Assembly (NCBI GenBank): GCA_973895155.1
Contig: OZ316894.1
Coordinates: forward strand, 13,888,001 to 13,952,000
Source: Marsupella aquatica
Taxonomy: Eukaryota; Marchantiophyta
Reading direction: 5' to 3'
DNA: 64,000 nt
Below are positions 55,757-63,900 of this stretch, piece after piece (the stretch's first letter is position 1; every line of letters starts with the position of its first letter). Both the position numbers and the translations under genes were made by a program. Below the pieces are notes generated by a model. That model was not told the DNA's origin. It was given only the letters and a program-made list of their open reading frames with translations, and did no database searches.

Positions 55757-56874
55757 AATGGTGGAACATCTACTGCATGCGCATTACCCTCAAGCAAATC
55801 ATCAGGTCCAACAATTACACCACTGAATGCTGCCAAAGACAATGGTGTGGATTTAGGGCCTCCCACAGGTCCACTAAATCTCACTGGCAATTTGCTCAAT
55901 CGAGCATCTCTTGACTGCCAATCAGGTCTATATGCCACCGATTCCTCCCAAAAATCAAGAATAAATCCCATGGGGTAGAGCACTGTACATCCCACCAACA
56001 CATCATATGACTCTGCCTTAGTCAGAATAGCTCGCGCCTGTATCTGTGAGCTATCTATGGTATGACCTTCCTGAATCCTCAAATCAAGAGGTCTCCTGGT
56101 AATGTGCTGTGTAGGTGTAGGTCCCCCCAATGAAGTCTGAATGGGAAAGGGACAATCCTCCAAATCCTCTAGACGCAATCTCAATCCACATATGGCAGAC
56201 TTACCCAACATCAAGGGTTGAGCACCAGTATCCAGTAACACTCTCTCTGGTTGGTATACTACCCCAAAAGGCCCAACTAATCGGAAGATATCACTCCAAT
56301 TATCCAATGACACAACACTAGGTTTAAACATAGTCCTCTCAAACGTAGGGCGTGCTGGTAAATCCACCAACCTCGCTGCTGTTGCATGCCATGTCTTACT
56401 AGTAGCAGTAGGTGGCATGGTCTTCATTGCTTCAACACTGCAAGCTGTTTCTGCATGGGAAGCAACCACTGGAGTGTCCTCATAGAGTGTAGCTGCCAAT
56501 CTAAACACTTCTGTAGGACCAGCTCCCAAGTTCAGCATGTCTGTCACTGAAAATAATGGGGTGCTTACTATGGCAGTAGCCGCCCCCAGCAGGGTACCTG
56601 TCATCCCTACTACATCACTACCTGATTCTGCCAACTTACCCACGCCAGGGTTTGTCCGAACCGGGTTCATAGAGGCAGTCTGAACTGTCTTTGACAATGT
56701 AAAAGACTGAGGAAGCTTTGTCTGTTGACGTGCATCCCCCCTCTATGGATCTAGCTCCACTACTGCTCCTCGGGGCTCAAGAGCTTTGGCTGCCCCACGT
56801 GTCAAAGCTGCTGATGCATCAATATGTGCAGTGCCATACATGAATCCCATGGTGGCAAGGTCTCCATCAGCTCC
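55757..56874 (-). pseudogene. Gag C-terminus and protease of the methyltransferase gypsy (- copy)
   Basis: Nearly clean frame from 56697 (SKTVQTASMNPVRTNPGVG) through VLLDTGAQPLMLGKSAICG (retropepsin DTG), PLDLRIQEGHTIDSSQIQAR and GCTVLYPMGFILDFWEES to GNAHAVDVPPL, where the 13.6 kb transposon enters. 56,874-56,700 has the gag end (GTAHIDASAALTRGAAKALE, with one stop). Comparison with the + copy shows CAG/CAA here at several places where the + copy has TAG. The gag side stops at the LTR of the next gypsy element. Confidence 0.9.
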
Positions 56875-57003
56875 TGTCACTTGCCTCTCCAACGGTTAAT
56901 ACGTGCAAACCGCACTTTTCTTCGCTTAAACCGTTGGTATCGTATTACGGGGTCGTGGAGGGACGCTATTTGGATTCTTTTCACACCAGGATGAGTATTT
57001 TGG

Positions 57004-57019
57004 TTTCCGCTCCCGGAAA
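57004..57019 (-). promoter_or_regulatory. Conserved palindrome in LTR (pol-bearing element)
   Basis: TTTCCG-CTCC-CGGAAA, 129 bp inside the LTR end, preceded by ATGAGTATTTTGG. The stem core TTCCG/CGGAA is shared with three other LTRs while the outer pair is T-A here (A-T and G-C elsewhere). Confidence 0.6.
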
Positions 57020-57960
57020 TGTAGGTTTTGATCAAGTCTACCGACTACCCTCACCCCACAGCTTTTGATCAAGTCCTGCCGACTACCCCACTACACCTTC
57101 ACTCGGAGTCACCCAAAGAGTGCTGTCACCACCCCTACTCACAAGGCCGACTCAAACCAAGCAAGTTTCTTCAAATCATAGAACGGGAGAACACAATTCG
57201 GAAAGCGAAAAAGGGAGAAGGAACACACAACAAAAGCCCATCAAGTCAAATGTACAGATCCATATCTCTTGGGAAAAACGATACACATTGCATGAGTAAC
57301 CCGGCCTCCTGCCGTCTACTCAACTCCTGCCTCTCCGGACAATGAGTATGGCTCCCCCTCACTACTCTGAACACGCTTTCAAACTCCTCAGGCTCCACTC
57401 TATCCCTCCTTGCTAACTTCACACTGAGTCCCCCTAACTACTTCGGGGCTATCCCCCTAAATACTGAAAAATCACACCAAAGCACCCCTCACAGGGTCAC
57501 AACGGTGGCGGCTACCCTAGCGGCGCCGCTAAAACCTTGCACTAAGAGAAATCCTTAAACTGAAGAGGAGCATGCGGCACACACATGCTGCTAAAACCCT
57601 AAACCCAAAACAAGGGGGCCGACGGTGCCTTCGACGGCGCCCCAACAGTACACGTGAACCCTGAAAGTGAGAGGCACCCCAAAATGGCCGAAACTAGGTG
57701 CCCTTCCAAGTGCACACCTGAGCTCACCCCTGGATAGCTCTTCTTTTCCTGCTTCCGAATCACTAAGTCGCTCCCTCAACGGACTTCAGACGCCTGAGTT
57801 ATGGCCGTTTCCGTACCGCAAAAACATAAGTTCTCCAGGCCATAACTTGCTCATCCTGGCTCCGTTTGAGGAGCGCCGCCTCTTGTTGGAATCAGCTCCG
57901 CGAGCTCATCCCAACAAGCCCATGAGTGACCCCCCACTAAAATGTTGGAAATCTGGAGGC
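57020..57960 (-). other. LTR region 3' of the coiled-coil ORF
   Basis: About 0.95 kb with no convincing frame. A short direct repeat GATCAAGTC.ACCGACTACCC occurs at 57,032 and 57,067. By position it should contain the polyadenylation signals of the element; none can be fixed by eye. Confidence 0.45.
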
Positions 57961-57985
57961 CGTACACCCACGTCCGTACGCCTAT

Positions 57986-59842
57986 CTAATCCTCCTCTTC
58001 TTCTTCGCTCTCGGTGCCCGGACTTGTGCCCCGTGAGTGGTCCTCCTCCTCATCACTCACGGGAGTGAGTGCCACCGTACTTTTCTTCTTCTTCGACGGA
58101 GTACTCTTAGTGCTGCTGCTCCCGCGCTTCCTCAAAGCAGCCAAGGCCTGCCACGCCTTGATGTACCCCTCACCAATTGTGTCCTTCCAGAGGGTAGCCT
58201 CTTCTCCGGACCGCAACTCCAACGGTAGAACTTGCCCCGTGGCCATGGGAGTCCCGGGGGTGACAGACCTGGGTGGCATCCCCGTACTGACCTGAGCCTC
58301 CCGTAACGATTTCCGTACCTCCCGGAGCTTCTTCTCCAAGCTCTTACTCTTCTCCTGACTCTTCTTGGCTCCATCCAACAAGGGTCCATACTTCCCACTA
58401 ACCTCCTTCACCACCATCTCGATAGCTTGGGAGATCACATCCGGGGAAAGTGTGGAGCCAGGTGTGCCGGGACTCTTCCGTTTCCCTAGACTCAGGGCCT
58501 CACTTCTCTTCGCTCGTGTCTCAAAGGCTGCCACCTGACTCCGTAGTGCTCCCACCTGGTTCCTCCACTCCATCACTTCTCCAGAATTTTGCTTCTCTTT
58601 GGCCAATGCTTGCCTCAACGCTCCTACTTCTTCTGCTTCCTTGGCCTTGGTGGACAAAGCTCCCTTCAAGTTGGTGATCTCTACGTGAGCTGCATTGATG
58701 TGCCTGACCTTCTCATGAATGGTCTGCTCCTTGGTCTTGATCACCTCCTTCAGTGACAGGATGCTCTGCTCTAACGTCTCTACTTTGACTGTGGCGTGCT
58801 TGAGAGACTCCCTCAATGCGTGGACTAGCTTGAGTCCCTCGTGGACTCCCTCTCTGAAATCCCGTAGCTCTGCCAAGTAAACATCCGGAATGTTGTATTC
58901 CAGAGGCTGTTTCGGATCTCCCACGAGTGATTCAAGCCACTCCAATGTGCAATCATCCTCCTGGTTCTCTTCTTCTCTATTATCCTCCCCACCAGCAGAC
59001 AATGATTCCTCCGTGAGCTTCCCTAAAACGGTAGTGGCAATACTCCGGATCTCCGTGGTGAGAGATGATCCCGTGTCTTCATGCCCCGGAGAACCAATCA
59101 ACCCTTCTGCCCTGGCCAATACAAATGACCCCATCAAATGTACAGCCCCACCTGGTTTCACACTCCCGGGCTCAGCGGCCAATAGCTTCTTCAATCCGTA
59201 GCACCACCATCCGTACACATGGGCTGGGTAGTTCTTGATGTCCATAGCTACCACGAAATGCTCCTCATTCAGCACTCCGGATTGCACGTTGCCAAGAACC
59301 CGTTGATGCACCTTGGCCAGGAAGCCCTTATACTCAACATCCTTGACAGCAGAAAGAGGGATGGCGGTGGTGGAGGTAGGATTGGTCACCCAAGTGGCCA
59401 CCATTTTCAACGTGAGTTCTCCCCTGATATTCCGAGGTGTGAATGAGAATTTCTGATTCTCAAGAAACAATAGCTTAGCCAACTCCACATGGGGCACTAC
59501 ACGTTTGAGACATTCAAAGTAGATTCCCTCCGTTCGGAACTCCATCCCGGCCTCAATGTCCCAGCTCTTCCCTGAAGGGATGGTAATCTCCACCTTCATG
59601 AATTCTGTAAGCCCGGTGGCTTGGAAAATGTTCCGACAATCCTCCATCACCTTGGTGGAGGTCTTGGGATAAATTCGACGAAAAATCTTCCTACCCACCG
59701 GTGAGGAACCCGCTGCCAATCCCGTGCTCATCATAACTTCTCTCTCTTCCCTTTCCCGTGTAATCCGAGTCTCCACGTAGTCACGGTAAGCAGCCTTGTA
59801 TCTCCGAATGCGTGACGCACTAAACTCTGGTTGATCTAGCAT
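57986..59842 (-). CDS. LTR-encoded coiled-coil protein, intact (618 aa)
   Basis: Open frame MLDQPEFSASRIRRYKAAYR to an acidic tail (EEDHSRGTSPGTESEEEEED). Residues about 45-260 form a globular domain (FRRIYPKTSTKVMEDCRNIF, WDIEAGMEFRTEGIYFECLK, FTPRNIRGELTLKMVATWVT, NYPAHVYGWWCYGLKKLLAA). Residues about 325-450 are coiled coil (LRESLKHATVKVETLEQSIL, NLKGALSTKAKEAEEVGAL), followed by a KRKSPG stretch, a second helical region (GPLLDGAKKSQEKSKSLEKK) and GEGYIKAWQALAALRKRG with a KKKKS basic patch. No zinc finger or enzyme motif is visible. It lies wholly inside the 3' LTR, on the sense strand of the element, downstream of pol. Homologous organisation in three other LTRs of the window supports a real gene. 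Role unknown; a structural, nuclear-import or silencing-counteracting accessory protein are possibilities. Confidence 0.85.
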   Translation of the reverse strand: MLDQPEFSASRIRRYKAAYRDYVETRITREREEREVMMSTGLAAGSSPVGRKIFRRIYPKTSTKVMEDCRNIFQATGLTEFMKVEITIPSGKSWDIEAGMEFRTEGIYFECLKRVVPHVELAKLLFLENQKFSFTPRNIRGELTLKMVATWVTNPTSTTAIPLSAVKDVEYKGFLAKVHQRVLGNVQSGVLNEEHFVVAMDIKNYPAHVYGWWCYGLKKLLAAEPGSVKPGGAVHLMGSFVLARAEGLIGSPGHEDTGSSLTTEIRSIATTVLGKLTEESLSAGGEDNREEENQEDDCTLEWLESLVGDPKQPLEYNIPDVYLAELRDFREGVHEGLKLVHALRESLKHATVKVETLEQSILSLKEVIKTKEQTIHEKVRHINAAHVEITNLKGALSTKAKEAEEVGALRQALAKEKQNSGEVMEWRNQVGALRSQVAAFETRAKRSEALSLGKRKSPGTPGSTLSPDVISQAIEMVVKEVSGKYGPLLDGAKKSQEKSKSLEKKLREVRKSLREAQVSTGMPPRSVTPGTPMATGQVLPLELRSGEEATLWKDTIGEGYIKAWQALAALRKRGSSSTKSTPSKKKKSTVALTPVSDEEEDHSRGTSPGTESEEEEED

Positions 59843-60600
59843 CCATGCATCCCGAAATCAATTTCTCAATCACCAATCCCGTCACCCGTGGCAATGTCAA
59901 TTCCCTGGCCCGAAACAGCCCCCGTAGCCCGATCACTTAAATTCTCTCAATTTCCCGTCACTACTCCGTGCGGCCGCCACTAATGCCTGGAAGAATGACG
60001 CCAGCAAGCCCCACTAATCCACCATGAAAGAGAGAGCTTCAAAAATAATTAGAATCTGGAGAGAGCTTCCGGCAAGAGAGAGAAGAACCCCGTTTTTGCT
60101 TTCGGCAATGAGAGGGTCGTGCAAAAGGAAGAGGGAAAGAAAAAGGAAGGAAAAAAAAATAGAACCGAAAAAACTCCTGGCGCCTTCGCCATGCGCCCCG
60201 GCCCATTTCTCGGGCCTTACCCTTGCGTCCTCCTGCGCGCGGCCCTATGCAGGGCGCGCGGCCATTCCTCCCGGCTCGCGGGAGGCCCTTCAACTCCCCC
60301 CTGCTCGCGTGATCCTCCCAGCTCGCGGGAGGCCCTTTAACTCCCCCCCGCTCGCGTGATCCTCCCAGCTCGCGGGAGGCCCTTTAACTCCCCCCCGCTC
60401 GCGTGATCCTCCCAGCTCGCGGGAGGCCCTTTAACTCCCCCCCGCTCGCGTGATCCTCCCAGCTCGCGGGACCTCATTAATTGCCCGGGCACGCAGCCCT
60501 ATGGGCTCGCGAGGCAGCCCCTTCAGCTCGCGGAGCCCCATTAATCGCCCGGGCACGCAGCCCTATGGGCTCGCGAGGCAGCCCCTCTTTCTCTCGGACG
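59843..60600 (-). promoter_or_regulatory. GC-rich LTR U3-like region with tandem repeats
   Basis: 60,255-60,475 consists of about 4.5 copies of a 47-bp unit (GGCCCTTTAACTCCCCCCC, then GCTCGCGTGATCCTCCCAGC, then TCGCGGGA). 60,476-60,590 holds two copies of a second unit (ATTAATTGCCCGGGCACGCA followed by GCCCTATGGGCTCGCGAGG). The region is very rich in CG dinucleotides, unlike its surroundings. It lies upstream of the coiled-coil ORF and near the LTR start, where the promoter/enhancer is expected. Confidence 0.7.
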
Positions 60601-60912
60601 GCCACTAATGGGACTCGCCCTCCTGAGGAGGGATTTATTTAAAAAAAAACCCCCCCCTCTCCTGACTTTGCAATGGGGGTCTCAACAATAGCTCTTGAAG
60701 CAAAACGGTAAGTCCTATGGGGCTGGTCCTGGCTAGTTTCAAGGTCCCAAAATATTTGCCCACTTAGGTCGCCGCAAATCTTAGAACTATTATGAGAGAA
60801 AGAATATAAAGTCACCTGGGGCATCATCAACCTATAATGACGGAATTAACTAAAAATTAAAAAATGGCTTATTTACATTGACTATTAACAAGGTATCGGC
60901 CTTTGCAACCAG
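60601..60912 (-). other. LTR 5' segment upstream of the tandem repeats
   Basis: About 310 bp without a gene. A T/A plus C homopolymer stretch lies at 60,628-60,657. Together with the last 36 bp up to 60,948 it forms the beginning of the LTR. Confidence 0.5.
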
Positions 60913-63900
60913 TTATGTGTGACTTCCCGTGACGGGGTACCCGTCACATAGCTCCTCTCTTAATTGCGAAGCGCCCCCGCGAGCACCATACTCTTCCTCC
61001 GTGTAGTACTTCTTTAGGCGCTCTTGATTGATCCGTGTGTTGAGTAGTTGCCCCTCCAATGTCTTGAGTTGAACCGAGCCGTTGGAGTAGACGGCATCCA
61101 CTACGTAGGGTCCCATCCACCGTGTATGCAACTTCCCGGGGAAATGCATGAAGCGGCTATCGTAGAGGAGCACCAAATCTCCCTCCTCAATGGACACACG
61201 ACGGAGACGGGAATCGTAATGTGACTTGCGTTTGCCTTGCTCCTGCTCCGTATGTGTCAAAGCCTCTTCTCGTGTCTCCGTGAGTTGCTCCAACTGTTGG
61301 ATCCGTGAAGCGACACTTTCTTCTGCCCCTTCCCTTTCCCGTGTTAGGATTCGAATGGTTGGAACCTCAAATTCCACCGGCACAAGAGAGTGTTGTCCAA
61401 ACACAAGGAAATAGGGGCTGTGGCCCGTGGTAGTCTTGTGAGCCAGGTTGTAAGCGTAAGTGGCAGCCAACAACTTCAAATCCCAATCGGTCTTGTGAGC
61501 GGATACCGTTTTGTTGAGGATCTTGCCCATGATCCCGTTGGCTCTCTCAGTGAGCCCGTTGGCTCGAGGGTGGTACGGAGTGGTCTTCCTATGTGAGATC
61601 AAGTAGTTCTCCGTCAAACGTTCAATCGTATGATTGAGGAAGTGAGTACCCCTGTCACTTACCAACTCCAATGGTGGACCAAATCGTGTAAAAATCTGCT
61701 CATACAAAAAACGTGCCGTGGTGTTGGCATCATCCTTGGCAGTAGCTCGGGCCTCCACCCACTTGGTGGCATAGTCCGTTGCAAGAATGATGTAGCGCTT
61801 CCTCCCTCTTCGTGTGATGGGAGTGAAAGGGCCAATGAAGTCCACCCCCCACTTCTCAAAGGGTGCAAGAGGAAGTATGGGCACCAATGGGTGTCGTGAG
61901 GAGGGCCCTGGTTTGCCTTGACGCTGGCACGGATCACATCGCTGGATGTACCGGTGTACATCCCGAAAGAGAGTTGGCCACCAATATCCAGCATCTAGTA
62001 TTTTCCTTGCGGTGGTCTCCCGTGCAAAGTGGCCACCAGCTTCCTCCTCATGTAATGCTGCCATGACTGTACGTATCTCCGCTTCCTCCAAACAACGACG
62101 AAGTCGGCCATCCATGCCGTACTTGTGAAGTACTCCCTTCACCAGCAAGTAGGGACCTGTCTTACGCAAAAACACTGCTGCTCTCTCCGGGCCCAAACGT
62201 GAGGGAACTCTAGCCGTGCGGAGAAATTCCAAAATTTCTCCATACCAAGTAGTGGCCTCTGTATTCACGCTGAACACTTCCTCATCCGGGAACCGATCAT
62301 CAATCTCCTGGGAGTCAGATGCTCCCTCAATACGGGAGAAGAAGTCTGCATTGCTATGACTCTTCCCCGATCTTACTCTCACCTCATAGTTGAACTCTTG
62401 TAGCAACAAAACCCAACGTGCAATTCTCCCGGACAGATCTGGCTTGTTGACCATGTATTTCAAGCTGTTGTGATCCGTGTGGAACACAACCTTGTACCCC
62501 AACAAATAATGACGATACTTCTTACAAGCGTAGATGATACCAAGTGCCTCCCTATCGGTGGGTGAGTAGTTTTTCTCTGCCGGGGCCAACTGCCTACTGG
62601 CAAAGTAGATGGGATGGTCTCTTCCATCATCATCTAACTGACTCAAAACGGCACCGATGCAAAATCCTGATACGTCTACGTAAACATGGAATTCCTTATT
62701 CCAATTGGGCGTAATGAGCACGGGGGCCTCTAGCAATCGTTTCTTCAATTCATCAAAAGCAGCCTGACGGGAAGGAGTAGGTTCAAACTCACTTCCTTTT
62801 TTCAACATGGAAGTGAGTGGCATGGCTACCTTGGCAAAGTCTTTGATGAAGCGTCGGTAGTAGCCAACACACCCCAAGAACCCTCTCACTTCCTTCACAT
62901 TCTTGGGAAATGAGACTGCTACCCACACGGCGACCTTCTCACGATCAACTTCAATCCCTCGTGCAGACACTTTGTGGCCCAATAGGATTCCCTCCTCAAT
63001 TCCAAAGAAACATTTCTCCGGATGCAGCTTCAGGCAAGTCTCCCGGCACCGCTGAAAAGTCAACCGTAAGTGTTCCGGATGCTTGACTCGTTTGCCGTAG
63101 ACAGCAAAGTCATCAATAAAGATCTCCAAGAACCTGCGTAAAAAGTCATGAAATATATTCATCATGAGCCGTTGGAACATGCCAGGGGCATTGCACAACC
63201 CAAAAGGCATTCTCCGGAATGCAAAAATCCCCCACTCTGTTGTGAAAGCCGTCTTGAGTTGGTCCTCCTCCCGTATCCAGATTTGGTTGTACCCAGAGTA
63301 GCCATCCAAGAAGCTGTATATCTCCCAACCTGCTACCATGTCCAACACGATATCCGTGAACGGTAGCGGGTAGTGATCCTTCTTGGTCGCATCATTCAAC
63401 TTTCGAAAATCTTGGCACACCCGTATTTTCACCTTCCCGTCTGGCCCCTTTTTCTTGGGCACGATTACGATGGGTGACACCCACTCACTATGCATGACCG
63501 GATAAATGAATCCTGCATCCAACAAACGGTCAATCTCCTCCTTCACCATGAGTGAGTATTTGGGGTTGAGGCGGTATTGGCGTTGCCTCACAGGTCGTGC
63601 TCCTGACATCAGGTCAATGCTGTGCTCACCAAACTCAGGTGGCACTCCTTTCAAATCTTGGTGGCTCCACGCAAATACGTCTTGGTACTCTTTCAACAAT
63701 TCCTGAATCGTGCGTTGCTCCGTAGCATCCAACTTACTACCAATGTTGAGTGTCTTGCCCTCACCCACTTCCACCTTTGTGTACTGCTCCGGCCTGATCA
63801 CGTCCAACTTGTTGCGTGTCTCCTCATCAAAGGTTTCTTCCAACCGTGCGAGCCTCATCCCTCCATACACCGGTGCATCACTCTCCTCCTGGTCTGGTCG

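Larger units (their letters stand above)
35468..56874 (-). mobile_element. Ty3/gypsy element with cytosine methyltransferase, - copy, multiply interrupted
   Basis: Read on the - strand: gag C-terminus and protease (56,874-55,757), cytosine methyltransferase (42,129-40,767), RT (40,721-39,564), RNase H and integrase (37,219-35,440). Interrupting it are a 13.6 kb TIR transposon (42,130-55,756), removal of which with one AATG rejoins the frame (VDVPPL to EESHIMRG), and a LINE (37,220-39,563), removal of which rejoins NEFV to VAYASRSNN. The gag side is cut at 56,874 by the LTR of another gypsy element. The low-coordinate end is truncated near 35,465. It lies tail to tail with the + copy. Confidence 0.88.
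56875..60948 (-). repeat. Giant LTR (4,074 bp) of a gypsy element, containing an ORF
   Basis: In the - direction a polypurine tract (AAGAGAGGAGCTA) is followed by TGTGACGGGTACCCC at 60948, the LTR start; the LTR ends ...AAGTGACA at 56875, where the host gypsy gag resumes. TG...CA ends are present. The pol ORF reads 12 codons into the LTR before its stop. The first 22 nt form a hairpin GTGACGGG-TAC-CCCGTCAC. The LTR contains GC-rich tandem repeats near its start, the 618-codon coiled-coil ORF, and the conserved palindrome near its end. The other LTR lies outside the window, so identity of the pair cannot be tested here; the expected target duplication on this side is GCTCC (56870-56874). Confidence 0.82.

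Noticed and set aside
60024-60359. 111-codon + strand ORF rich in Lys/Arg then Pro/Arg
   Set aside because: Lies over GC-rich tandem repeats of the LTR on the antisense strand; no homology signs.
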